This document shows, one piece after another, positions 41,281 to 49,194 of a DNA stretch of 64,000 nt. Positions within the stretch are counted from its first letter, which is position 1; each line of letters begins with the position of its first letter. The position numbers were made by a program, and so were the translations under genes. The notes under the pieces are model-generated. The model was not told where the DNA came from, searched no databases, and saw only the letters and a list, made by a program, of their open reading frames with translations. The stretch covers positions 62,001-126,000 of the forward strand of contig JBBATH010000005.1 in the NCBI GenBank assembly GCA_040398845.1, given 5' to 3'. The stretch is from WLND01 sp040398845 (lineage in GTDB: Bacteria > Actinomycetota > Actinomycetes > S36-B12).

Positions 41281-41754
41281 GTGCACATTTCTGCCAAGGC
41301 CGATTACGGCATGCGGGCGCTGCTCGAGCTCGTGGCGGCCTACCGAATCGATCCGCTGCAACTCATCAAGGGCGAGGCAATCGCGACGGCGCAGCAGGTC
41401 CCGGTGAAGTTCCTCGAGGGGATTCTTCGCCAGCTTCGGCAGTCAGGCATCGTCGCAAGCCAGCGCGGGGCCGAGGGCGGTTACCGCCTCGACCGCGACC
41501 CCAGCGACGTCACGATCGCCGATGTCGTTCGCGCCCTTGACGGGCCGCTTGCCGCAGTACGTGGGAACAGGCCCGAGGACGTCGAGTACCCGGGGGCCAG
41601 CGAGCATCTTCGCGAGGTCTGGATCGCCGTACGCGCAGCAATGAGGCATGTCCTCGAGGGCATCAGTCTCGAGGATGTGGCACTCAACAAGCTTCCGAGC
41701 GACGTCACTGAACTCCTCGCCGAGCCAGGGGCCTGGCAGCGCCGAAAGCCCTGA
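41281..41754 (+). CDS. Rrf2-family transcriptional regulator
   Basis: This 157-residue protein starts VHISAKADYGMRALLELV, the classic Rrf2 opening, and has the winged helix ATAQQVPVKFLEGILRQLRQSGIVASQRGAEGGYRLDRDPSDVTIADVVRALDG. It has no cysteine, so it cannot hold an Fe-S cluster like IscR. A CymR-like or other small-molecule-responsive role is more likely. It is divergent from the ABC transporter operon, which suggests control of sulfur- or nitrogen-source uptake (inference). The GTG at 41281 is chosen because it matches the family N-terminus. Confidence 0.86.
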   Translation: MHISAKADYGMRALLELVAAYRIDPLQLIKGEAIATAQQVPVKFLEGILRQLRQSGIVASQRGAEGGYRLDRDPSDVTIADVVRALDGPLAAVRGNRPEDVEYPGASEHLREVWIAVRAAMRHVLEGISLEDVALNKLPSDVTELLAEPGAWQRRKP

Positions 41755-41796
41755 AGGGGTTGCTCCGCTACCACCCGGACCCAAGACTGGGGCATC

Positions 41797-41833
41797 GTGC
41801 ACAATCTGGGCGATTTTGGCTTGGATTCTGCAC
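41797..41833. terminator. Hairpin between convergent rrf2 and meaB
   Basis: GTGCACAATC (41797-41806) and GATTCTGCAC (41824-41833) pair at 9 of 10 positions around a 17-nt loop. The loop side contains AATCTGGGCGA, resembling part of the ~90-bp inverted-repeat element, so it may be a diverged relative. It lies 42 bp after the rrf2 stop. Confidence 0.5.
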
Positions 41834-41841
41834 GTTCTCCC

Positions 41842-41910
41842 AGCTCATGGGACAAACGGGGATCAGCTCATGGGACAAACGGGGATCAGCTCATGGGACA
41901 AACGGGGATT
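41842..41910. repeat. Three tandem 23-bp repeats abutting the meaB stop codon
   Basis: The unit AGCTCATGGGACAAACGGGG plus ATC occurs at 41842, 41865 and 41888, identical except for the final base of the third copy. Read on the minus strand from meaB, each unit begins with a stop codon (TAA, the real meaB stop, then TGA and TGA). With a 23-bp period these fall in three different frames. Confidence 0.92.
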
Positions 41911-42844
41911 AGGCGAGGGATTCGGCTGCGGCATAGGCATCGAGATCCCCCGCGAGCACGGCGTCAGCCAGCGCCGTCAGCTCATCGCGACGTCGTGCGA
42001 GTCGCTCCCGCACTGCACCGAGGACCAGCGCCGTGATCTCGTCGCGCACCCTGCGATGCCGGCGCACCCGATCCTCACCGCTTTCAGCGAGCCAGGCCCG
42101 GTGCGCGTCCATCGCATCGACCACCTCATCGATGCCTGTGCCCTGAGCAGCGCTCGCCTTGAGCACCGGCGGCTTCCAGCCATGCCAGGTACCGAGTTCG
42201 ACCATGTGGCGGATCTCTCGCGCCGTCGCGTCAGCCCCGTCACGATCGGCTTTGTTCACGACGAAGATATCGCCAATCTCCAAAATCCCCGCCTTCGCCG
42301 CCTGGATGCCATCGCCCATTCCGGGGGCGAGGAGGACGATCGACGTATCTGCCGTCGCAGCGATCTCGACCTCCGACTGCCCCACCCCGACGGTCTCGAT
42401 GATGACGATGTCAAAGCCTGTCGCGTCGAGAACCCTGATGACCTGCGGCGTCGTCGCCGAGAGGCCTCCAAGGTGTCCTCGAGAGGCCATCGATCGGATG
42501 TAGACGCCTTCGTCGCCGGAGTGACGCTGCATACGAATCCGGTCACCAAGCAGCGCGCCGCCAGAAAATGGTGAAGATGGATCGACCGCGAGAACCGCAA
42601 CGCGATGACCCGCGGCGCGCAGTGCAGTAACGAGGGCCGAAGTCGTCGTCGATTTGCCGACCCCTGGGGCGCCGGTGAGTCCGATCACATGGGCTCGGCC
42701 TGAGTAGGTGGCGAGCGCCCGCATGACCTCACGTGCCTCGACGCCACCGTCCTCGATCTTTGAGATGAGCCGGGCAATCTTCCGGACGTCCCCGGCCTGC
42801 GCACCGTTGATCAGTTCGAGGAGTGCAAACGGGGTAATGGACAT
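41909..42844 (-). CDS. meaB: Methylmalonyl-CoA mutase-associated GTPase MeaB
   Basis: This 311-residue G3E-family GTPase has Walker A GAPGVGKST, VDPSSPFSGGALLGDRIRM, FDIVIIETVGVGQSEVE, and the base-recognition VNKADRDGA. It guards methylmalonyl-CoA mutase (or a related acyl-CoA mutase), gating adenosylcobalamin loading and removing inactivated cofactor. The mutase subunits are not in the window. ATG at 42844, preceded by GAGAGGAG, fits the family; the longer frame to 43000 overlaps the divergent epimerase gene. It forms a B12 module with the epimerase and the PduO adenosyltransferase. Confidence 0.94.
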   Translation of the reverse strand: MSITPFALLELINGAQAGDVRKIARLISKIEDGGVEAREVMRALATYSGRAHVIGLTGAPGVGKSTTTSALVTALRAAGHRVAVLAVDPSSPFSGGALLGDRIRMQRHSGDEGVYIRSMASRGHLGGLSATTPQVIRVLDATGFDIVIIETVGVGQSEVEIAATADTSIVLLAPGMGDGIQAAKAGILEIGDIFVVNKADRDGADATAREIRHMVELGTWHGWKPPVLKASAAQGTGIDEVVDAMDAHRAWLAESGEDRVRRHRRVRDEITALVLGAVRERLARRRDELTALADAVLAGDLDAYAAAESLA

Positions 42845-42895
42845 TTCTGGCTCCTCTCGCGCGTCATGAGTCAGGCAGGTGACACGATATCCGTC

Positions 42896-43360
42896 ATGCA
42901 TTCCATCCTGACGCGCATAGACCACGTTGGCATCGCGGTTCCAGACCTTGACGCCGCGATTGAGTTCTACGGTCGGGCCTTCGGGCTCTCCGTCGTTCAT
43001 GAGGAGGTGAACGAGGAGCAGGGAGTCCGGGAGGCGATGCTCGGCATCGGCTCGACCGGCAGCTGCATCCAGTTGCTCGCCCCGCTCACCCCTGACTCGA
43101 CGATCGCCAAATTCCTCGACCGGTCAGGTCCCGGCATCCAGCAGATCGCCTACGGAGTCGACGACGTCGTTGCCGCCGCCGAGCAACTCGCTGCTGCAGG
43201 TGTCCGCATGCTCTACGACGCGCCACGGCGCGGCACCGCCGGCTCGCTCGTCAACTTCGCGCATCCAAAGGATTGTGGCGGAGTCCTCGTCGAACTGGTC
43301 CAGGCCGCCCCACCAGCAGATGCGCACAGTGCAGTCGACGGTGAACCGCTCCCTCACTGA
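42896..43360 (+). CDS. Methylmalonyl-CoA epimerase
   Basis: This 154-residue VOC-fold protein has RIDHVGIAVPDLDAAIEFY (metal ligand His10), HEEVNEEQGVREAML, IQLLAPL, and a C-terminal NFAHPKDCGGVLVELVQ with the ligand Glu. Where many epimerases read GLHH, this one reads GIQQ. From memory, actinobacterial homologues share this, but I cannot confirm it here. It interconverts (2S)- and (2R)-methylmalonyl-CoA for the B12-dependent mutase in propionyl-CoA metabolism. ATG at 42896 gives the family N-terminus; ATG at 42866 is possible. It is divergent from meaB. Confidence 0.9.
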   Translation: MHSILTRIDHVGIAVPDLDAAIEFYGRAFGLSVVHEEVNEEQGVREAMLGIGSTGSCIQLLAPLTPDSTIAKFLDRSGPGIQQIAYGVDDVVAAAEQLAAAGVRMLYDAPRRGTAGSLVNFAHPKDCGGVLVELVQAAPPADAHSAVDGEPLPH

Positions 43361-43365
43361 TCAAG

Positions 43366-43590
43366 ATGCCCGACATCACGATTCTGGGCTGGACACCGAC
43401 TGACGACCAGTTGACGGCCAGTGCGGCCGTGCTGTTCGGGGCGTTCATTGCCCTTGCCCTCCTCACGGCGTCCCGGCGCGCAAGCAGCATATTCATCGTG
43501 TTTCTCGTGACCTCGACGGTGGGGATCGCGTTGTGGTCCGCTGCGAGGTTCGGACTCTTCACCGGAATCCTCTCGCAATTCACGAGATAA
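43366..43590 (+). CDS. Small two-helix membrane protein
   Basis: This 74-residue protein begins 5 bp after the epimerase stop. It has two hydrophobic segments, AAVLFGAFIALALLTA and IFIVFLVTSTVGIALW, separated by a short basic loop (SRRASS), so it is probably an inner-membrane hairpin with the loop in the cytoplasm. I do not recognise a family. The hydrophobic layout and tight spacing after the epimerase support it being real. Confidence 0.6.
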   Translation: MPDITILGWTPTDDQLTASAAVLFGAFIALALLTASRRASSIFIVFLVTSTVGIALWSAARFGLFTGILSQFTR

Positions 43591-43603
43591 CTGCGACGTC
43601 GCC

Positions 43604-43609
43604 TAGCAT
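43604..43609 (+). promoter_or_regulatory. Probable -10 box of the leaderless acyltransferase transcript
   Basis: TAGCAT ends 6 bp before the GTG start at 43616. No ribosome binding site is present. Confidence 0.45.
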
Positions 43610-43615
43610 GAATCC

Positions 43616-45508
43616 GTGACCGAATCGGCCGTGGGCGACAAGGTGCCATGGAAGCTCGATCGCGGCCCCCGTGCTCACGAGATGGGCTATCTTCCGGGCC
43701 TCGACGGCATCCGTGCACTCGCGGTCATCGGCGTCCTGCTCTACCACGCAGATCTCTCGTGGCTTCCGGGCGGTTTCCTCGGTGTCGATGTTTTTTTCGT
43801 CCTGAGCGGGTTCCTCATCACCTCCCTGATTCTTGAGGAGTTCGACCGATCAGGACGGGTCGATTTTCGAAAGTTCTATCTCGGACGCGCCCGACGCCTG
43901 CTCCCCGCGCTCCTTCTTGTTCTCATCGTCGTGTCGCTCGCCGCCGCACTCGTCTATCAGGATGCCGCGCGCCAGACTGCCACCGACGTACTGGCGTCAA
44001 TCTTCTACGTCAACAACTGGTGGTACATCACCGCCGACCAGTCCTACTTCGAGTTCATCGGCCGGCCCCCATTCCTCAACCACCTTTGGTCCCTCGCTGT
44101 CGAGGAGCAGTTCTACCTCATCTGGCCGGCTATCGCCTTCCTCGCCATGCGCAAGTTCGCACGCAAGGGTGTGTTCGCTGTCGCGGCCGTCCTCGCCGTT
44201 CTTTCGACAGTCTGGATGCTCCAGCTGTCGGTCTCGAATGGCTTCCCGGACTTCGCGGATCCGAGCCGAGCCTATTTCGGCACCGACTCCCACGCGATGG
44301 GCCTGCTTGTCGGGGCTGCGATGGCGACCTTCTGGCGACCGGGCCGAATGCGTCGGGACCTGTCATCGGGGGCCACCGCGATCATCACGGGTATCGGACT
44401 CGTCGCGCTCCTCGCAGTCATCTGGTTCTTCGCCTTCGTCGGAGAGTTCACCCCTTGGCTCTACCGCGGGGGCTTCCTCGCGCTCGCCCTTATCGTCGCG
44501 ACACTCATCGCCGCGGCGAGCCACCCGGGTGTGAAACTCGGCCCGGCGATGGGCACCCAGCCATGGCGATACATCGGCCAGCGCTCCTACGGCCTGTACC
44601 TGTGGCACTGGCCGGTCTTTATGGCGACCCGCCCCGTGCTCGACACTCCGGTTGACGGCGTCCCCCTCGTCATCTTGCGCCTCGCCCTCACTGTGGGCAT
44701 CGCCGAGCTGAGCTTTCGACTTCTGGAGATGCCAATCCGGCGCGGAGCCATCCATCGGTTCGTTGCCAGAGTCCGTGAGGCGCAGGGCGCTCGACGCACA
44801 CGGCTTCGCTTCGTCGGGGCGGCAATGGTCGGCGTCATGCTCGCTGGCATCGTCACCGTCGCGCTGCTTCTCGCTGCAACGACCCGCGCAACAGTCAACA
44901 TCGTCGTCGCACCCGATGTCGCGGCAGCGATGGGCATCACGTCCGGCGGACCCACCGAGGTCGCGCTCGATGACGAAGGAGACGTCGCTGCGACAACAGA
45001 TGCGACGGCAGTTCCGACCCCGCAAGCCAGCCCCAGCCGGGACACCGGAACCGTGAGCGCGATCGGAGACTCCGTCATGCTCGGGGCGAGATCAATTCTC
45101 AAGGAAACGATCCCAGGGACGAAGGTTGATGCCGCTGTCTCTCGATACCCGGGTGCCTTCATCGGCAAGCTCAAGCGATACGTCGCCGGAAATCGGCTCG
45201 CACCAATCGTCGTGCTCCACCCGGGTACGAACGGGGTCCTCCCGGAGAGCATGATGCGCGAGATGCTCGACATCCTCGTCGACAGCCCCCGGGTCGTCGT
45301 CGTCAATACCAACATGCCCCGAAGCTGGCGCGACCCGAACAACAAGGTCATCGAGGACGTCGTGCCGGATTACCCGAACGCAGTGCTCGCCGACTGGCGC
45401 GCTGCATCAATCGATCATCCGGAGTACTTCGCCTCCGACGGAATCCACCTCACGCAGTCAGGCGCGAGGGTCTACGCCAGCCTCATCAAGGAGACTGCCG
45501 GCCTCTAG
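43616..45508 (+). CDS. Membrane acyltransferase (OafA/YrhL family) fused to an SGNH-like domain
   Basis: This 630-residue protein starts with an acyltransferase-3 domain of about ten membrane helices (LPGLDGIRALAVIGVLLYH, GVDVFFVLSGFLITSLI, HLWSLAVEEQFYLIWP). A charged linker and one more membrane helix (GAAMVGVMLAGIVTVALLLA) follow. The extracytoplasmic C-terminal domain has SGNH-type blocks (AIGDSVMLGA, HPGTNGVL and DGIHLTQSGARVYA). Proteins of this layout O-acetylate cell-wall or surface glycans, the SGNH domain receiving the acyl group. GTG is used as start, with TAGCAT 6 bp upstream. Its TAG overlaps the stop of the converging hydrolase gene. Confidence 0.9.
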   Translation: MTESAVGDKVPWKLDRGPRAHEMGYLPGLDGIRALAVIGVLLYHADLSWLPGGFLGVDVFFVLSGFLITSLILEEFDRSGRVDFRKFYLGRARRLLPALLLVLIVVSLAAALVYQDAARQTATDVLASIFYVNNWWYITADQSYFEFIGRPPFLNHLWSLAVEEQFYLIWPAIAFLAMRKFARKGVFAVAAVLAVLSTVWMLQLSVSNGFPDFADPSRAYFGTDSHAMGLLVGAAMATFWRPGRMRRDLSSGATAIITGIGLVALLAVIWFFAFVGEFTPWLYRGGFLALALIVATLIAAASHPGVKLGPAMGTQPWRYIGQRSYGLYLWHWPVFMATRPVLDTPVDGVPLVILRLALTVGIAELSFRLLEMPIRRGAIHRFVARVREAQGARRTRLRFVGAAMVGVMLAGIVTVALLLAATTRATVNIVVAPDVAAAMGITSGGPTEVALDDEGDVAATTDATAVPTPQASPSRDTGTVSAIGDSVMLGARSILKETIPGTKVDAAVSRYPGAFIGKLKRYVAGNRLAPIVVLHPGTNGVLPESMMREMLDILVDSPRVVVVNTNMPRSWRDPNNKVIEDVVPDYPNAVLADWRAASIDHPEYFASDGIHLTQSGARVYASLIKETAGL

Positions 45509-46287
45509 GACCTAAGTTGGGCGCCTTCGAGAAACTCGATCATCCGCCGGCTCACGGCCTCGGGGCGCTCCACGGCAGACAGGTGCCCCGCTTCTGGGAT
45601 GCACGCGCTAGTAGCGTTGGTGAGGGTTTGCAGCATGGCCCGCTGGTCGACCTCGGGGCTCAGCGTGTCCTCCTCGCCCCACAGCACGAGAGCCGGGATC
45701 GACGCAGCCGCCAATGTTGGGATAGAGGTCGGCCTCGCGGCCATCGCCCGCTGGTACCAGGCAACGGCCTGCGGGCGCGCCTCGTCCAGCCATCCACCCA
45801 CCTCGTCCACTACCGCCAGCCGCTCCGCGAACGTCGTGGCGCCAAGGAGCCCCGGAAGTATTGACCCGCGCAGGATCCGGCCGCATTCAGCCGGTTCCTG
45901 CGCGACAGACTCGGCCAGTCGGTGGCGGTTTTCCCGGACCTCTGCGGTGTCGGCCGACGCCTTCGTGTCACAGAGCATGAGCGCAGAAAAGCGTTCCGGC
46001 GACTTGCGCATCATCGCCATCGCGACGTAACCGCCAAGGGAGAGACCCGCAAGCACAGCGCCCTCGATCCGCTGCGCGCTCAATTCGCGCAGGACCACAT
46101 CCGCGACAAGATCCAAGCTCGGCTCTGCCTCAAGGACGTCGCTCGCTCCGAACCCCGGTAGATCGGGAATGATGAGGTCCCACCCGGCCTCGGAAAGCGC
46201 GTCAGCCTGGGCGGCCCACATCCGGCCATCGCAGGGGAAGGCGTGTAAAAGCACGACGCACCGGCCAGGTTTCACAGGTCGCTCCAT
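45505..46287 (-). CDS. Alpha/beta hydrolase
   Basis: This 260-residue protein has VVLLHAFPCDGRMWAAQADAL, DLPGFGAS, the nucleophile elbow GLSLGGYVAM, LVLWGEEDTLSP (Asp) and EAGHLSAVERPEAV (His), a complete Ser-Asp-His triad. It resembles 3-oxoadipate enol-lactonase or haloperoxidase-like hydrolases, but the substrate is unknown. ATG at 46287 overlaps the previous gene by 16 bp. The much longer frame to 46650 is arginine-rich and lies over that gene, so it is rejected. Confidence 0.83.
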   Translation of the reverse strand: MERPVKPGRCVVLLHAFPCDGRMWAAQADALSEAGWDLIIPDLPGFGASDVLEAEPSLDLVADVVLRELSAQRIEGAVLAGLSLGGYVAMAMMRKSPERFSALMLCDTKASADTAEVRENRHRLAESVAQEPAECGRILRGSILPGLLGATTFAERLAVVDEVGGWLDEARPQAVAWYQRAMAARPTSIPTLAAASIPALVLWGEEDTLSPEVDQRAMLQTLTNATSACIPEAGHLSAVERPEAVSRRMIEFLEGAQLRS

Positions 46288-47018
46288 CTTGTCATCTCGC
46301 CCGACCACGTTGCGGGCAACGGTGCCTTTTCCGGGGCGACCCGGGCGACGATCTCCCCGAGGACGATCGAGACGGCCGTCTCCCCTACCCATAGGTGCTT
46401 GGCTCCGTCGACTCCTACGACCTCGGCTTGCGGGATGACCGCGAACCGCTCGCGGGCCGCGTCGGGCCTGAGGTAGTCGTCGAGTTCGGGCACGAGGCAG
46501 GTGAGCGATCGTCCGCTCGCCGCCCAAGACTCGAGGTCGCTGTCGGTCGAGAACCGCAGTGGCGGCGACAGGAGGATCGCACCAACGATCGGATCGACAT
46601 TGCCGTGGCGAAGGATGACGTCGGTGCCAAATGACCAGCCGACGAGCCAAGGATCGGGAAGCCCGCGGGCACCGACCTCTCCTATCGCGGCGAGGAGATC
46701 GAGGCCCTCACCCCTGGCCTCGTCGAAGACACCCTCGCTCGTGCCGGCGGCACTCGTCGTTCCGCGTGTGTTGAAGCGCAGAACGGCGACGTCAGCGAGG
46801 GAGGGCAGTCGCCAGGCCATCTTCCGCAGGACGTGGCTGTCCATCATGCCGCCGTGGGTCGGCAACGGATGGACGCACACGATCGTTGCTACCGGCGCCA
46901 CATCGGCGGGCAGCGCGAGTTCAGCCACCAGGCTCAGGCCATCACTCGTGCGCAGCCGGAGCGACTCCCGACGCGCAGGAAGTACTGAGTTCGCGACGAT
47001 GCGTTCAGGATCGGGCAT
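46272..47018 (-). CDS. Alpha/beta hydrolase (dienelactone-hydrolase/CocE-like)
   Basis: This 248-residue protein has ATIVCVHPLPTHGGMMDS, AVLRFNTRGTTSAAG, the elbow GWSFGTD, an Asp in LVPELDDYLRP and a His in GAKHLWVG. The HP-x-P-THGG and RFN-x-RG pattern is that of small bacterial hydrolases related to serine peptidase S9/DLH families. The start is firm: the TGA of the zinc-ribbon gene and this ATG overlap as TGATG. It overlaps the next hydrolase gene as well, so three genes are coupled. Confidence 0.82.
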   Translation of the reverse strand: MPDPERIVANSVLPARRESLRLRTSDGLSLVAELALPADVAPVATIVCVHPLPTHGGMMDSHVLRKMAWRLPSLADVAVLRFNTRGTTSAAGTSEGVFDEARGEGLDLLAAIGEVGARGLPDPWLVGWSFGTDVILRHGNVDPIVGAILLSPPLRFSTDSDLESWAASGRSLTCLVPELDDYLRPDAARERFAVIPQAEVVGVDGAKHLWVGETAVSIVLGEIVARVAPEKAPLPATWSGEMTRWSDL

Positions 47019-47335
47019 CAGTACCTTGGCCCTCTCGACGACCGCTGGGTCCGCGGCCCGCGGTGGCCGCGCGCCTGCCAGCACGGGGTATGCCAGTGGC
47101 GTCGATCCTCGACGTTTCCGTAGTCATCGGCCGGAAATGCGACAACGTGAGGGGTTGCCGGACGTATCTCCTGATCGCACCCCGGGCAGCGATAGGTCTT
47201 CGTCGCACCCGAGCCGGTCACCCGGTGAACCACCCACTCACCATCGGCATGCTCCTCGGTGCTCTGCGGGCCATACACCCCGGGACCGCGCACGGATTCC
47301 GGAGGATCCGGCTGCCTACGGTTCTTTCGCCCCAT
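47018..47335 (-). CDS. Small zinc-ribbon-like actinobacterial protein
   Basis: This 105-residue protein has YRCPGCDQEIRPATPHVVAFP and then RRHWHTPCW, giving potential zinc ligands C-x2-C and H/C. Very similar short proteins, often mislabelled ATP/GTP-binding protein, are widespread in actinobacteria. That is from general knowledge of the family, and its function is unknown. GGAG lies before ATG at 47335. It overlaps the downstream hydrolase start (TGATG) and follows the double 3-hydroxyacyl-CoA dehydrogenase gene after 24 bp. Confidence 0.82.
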   Translation of the reverse strand: MGRKNRRQPDPPESVRGPGVYGPQSTEEHADGEWVVHRVTGSGATKTYRCPGCDQEIRPATPHVVAFPADDYGNVEDRRHWHTPCWQARGHRGPRTQRSSRGPRY

Positions 47336-47359
47336 GACGGTCTCCACCATCCTCGCCGG

Positions 47360-49144
47360 TCAGGCGTAGGTGCGAAAACCGCGGCCGGTCTTGCGCCCGA
47401 GGTAGCCCGCAGTGACAAGGTGCTCGAGGCGCGGGGCTGGAGCGAAACCAGGCTCGCGGAACTCCAGATAGAGGGTCCGCTGGATGGCGAGCGAGACATC
47501 GAGGCCCACCGCGTCGAGGAGCTCGAACGGACCCATCGGGTACCCGCACCCGCGCTTCATCGCGAGGTCGATGTCGTCGGTGCTCGCGTAGTTCGCCTCG
47601 ACCATTCGGACGGCGTCGTTGAGGTACGGAAAGAGGAGGGCGTTCACGATGAACCCCGCACGGTCGACGCACTGCACCGGGTGCTTGCCGAGCCGCTCGC
47701 ACAGCATGACCGCCGTGGCGGCAACATCCGGGGACGTCGCGACGGTGCTTACGACCTCAACGAGCTTCATTACCGGCGCAGGATTGAAGAAGTGCAGGCC
47801 GATGACATCCTGCGGACGCTTCGTGACGGCCGCGAGGTCGATGACCGGCAGGCTCGAGGTCGTCGTGGCGAGGATGGTACCCGGCCGACAAATTTCATCG
47901 AGGTTCTCGAACATGGCCGTCTTCACCCCGATGTCCTCGACCACCGCCTCAACAACGAGGTCGACGCTCGCGAGATCGTCGAGTCGCGTCGTGCCGGTGA
48001 TGCGTGCGAGGGCAGCGTCGCGTGCAGGCTCGTCGAGCTTGCCGCGTTGAACCGCCTTCTCGAGCGACTTCTCAAGGGACCGCCGCACCGACTCGATCTT
48101 CTGCTCGGACCTTGCCTGGAAGATGCAATCGATGCCGGCCCGGGCGAAGACCTCGATAATGCCGATCGCCATCGTGCCTGAGCCGATAACACCGACGGAC
48201 TCGATTGATCGTAGGGACTCACCAGCGATCGAGGCGGCGGGGGTCTGGGCATCAGCGACGACGACGGGCGACTGCGGGGCCTCGTAGGTGTAGAAGCCGC
48301 GGCCCGACTTGCGTCCGCGCAGCCCGGCCGTCGACATTTGCTTGAGGATCGGGCTCGGAGCGTGCAGTCGATCGCGGCCCTGCTTGTACATCGTGTCGAG
48401 GATCTCGTAGGCGGTGTCGAGTCCGATGAGGTCGAGGAGTGCGAGGGGACCCATCGGCAGACCGCAGCCGAGCCTCATCGAGTCGTCGATGTCCTCGCGG
48501 CTCGCATACTTCTGCTCGAACATCGATACCGCATGGTTGAGGTAGCCGAAGAGCAGGGCGTTGGCGATAAACCCTGCCTTGTCGCCGACAACCACCGGTT
48601 GCTTGCCCAATGCTGTCGCGAAGGAGACCATCCGGTCGACGACCTCATCGGAGGACACCACGGTTCGTACGACCTCAACGAAGTCCTGCACAGGAGCGGG
48701 ATTGAAGAAGTGCAGCCCAACGACCTGCGCCGGCCGCGCTGTCGCGACCGAGATATCGGTGACCGATAGCGAAGAGGTGTTCGTCGCGAGGATCGCATGC
48801 GCCGGAACGATGGCGTCGAGCGCAGCGAAGATTTCTCGCTTGAGCTCGAGGCGCTCGGGCACCGCCTCAACGACGAGGTCAACGGCTGTGAGGTCATTGA
48901 GGTCGGTCGAGAAGGACAGGCGACCAAGGAGCGCCGCCTGCTCGGCCTCGGTCATCTTGCCGCGCTTTACCGCACGGGCCGTTGAGCCTGTCATCCGTTC
49001 CTGCGCCTTCGCGAGCGCCTCGGCCGACATCTCGATAGCAACGACATCAATGCCGCTGCGCGCGATCACCTCGGCAATGCCGCTCCCCATCGTGCCGAGT
49101 CCGATCACGCCCACCTGCCGCACGGCACCCTGTGTCTTCGTCAT
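47360..49144 (-). CDS. Tandem-duplicated 3-hydroxyacyl-CoA dehydrogenase
   Basis: This 594-residue protein is made of two complete 3-hydroxyacyl-CoA dehydrogenase modules. Each has a Rossmann GLGTMGSGIAEV or GSGTMAIGIIEV motif, TNTSSL/TTTSSL, a GLHFFNPAPV block with the catalytic His, and a C-terminal domain ending GRKSGRGFYTYE or GRKTGRGFRTYA. Similar double-module proteins are known in other actinobacteria. It oxidises 3-hydroxyacyl-CoA with NAD. The first module is the more canonical; the second has GSGTMAIG in place of GxGxMGxG. Confidence 0.92.
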   Translation of the reverse strand: MTKTQGAVRQVGVIGLGTMGSGIAEVIARSGIDVVAIEMSAEALAKAQERMTGSTARAVKRGKMTEAEQAALLGRLSFSTDLNDLTAVDLVVEAVPERLELKREIFAALDAIVPAHAILATNTSSLSVTDISVATARPAQVVGLHFFNPAPVQDFVEVVRTVVSSDEVVDRMVSFATALGKQPVVVGDKAGFIANALLFGYLNHAVSMFEQKYASREDIDDSMRLGCGLPMGPLALLDLIGLDTAYEILDTMYKQGRDRLHAPSPILKQMSTAGLRGRKSGRGFYTYEAPQSPVVVADAQTPAASIAGESLRSIESVGVIGSGTMAIGIIEVFARAGIDCIFQARSEQKIESVRRSLEKSLEKAVQRGKLDEPARDAALARITGTTRLDDLASVDLVVEAVVEDIGVKTAMFENLDEICRPGTILATTTSSLPVIDLAAVTKRPQDVIGLHFFNPAPVMKLVEVVSTVATSPDVAATAVMLCERLGKHPVQCVDRAGFIVNALLFPYLNDAVRMVEANYASTDDIDLAMKRGCGYPMGPFELLDAVGLDVSLAIQRTLYLEFREPGFAPAPRLEHLVTAGYLGRKTGRGFRTYA

Positions 49145-49194
49145 GGGCGAAGTCTCCCATCCTCGCGGGTGCAGCGATCCCGCGGCACCCCGCG

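Noticed and set aside
41842..41910. CRISPR-like direct repeats
   Set aside because: The 23-bp units, like those at 34754, 30033 and 20377, are contiguous with no spacers, and no cas genes are present.
46288..46650. N-terminal extension of the hydrolase at 45505
   Set aside because: The extra 121 residues are Arg/Gly/Pro-rich and lie over the upstream hydrolase gene. The internal ATG at 46287 gives a normal alpha/beta hydrolase length.
46886..48181. Plus-strand open frame of 431 codons opposite hydrolase, zinc-ribbon and dehydrogenase genes
   Set aside because: The three minus-strand genes have clear motifs and coupled starts. The plus frame crosses all of them and resembles no protein.
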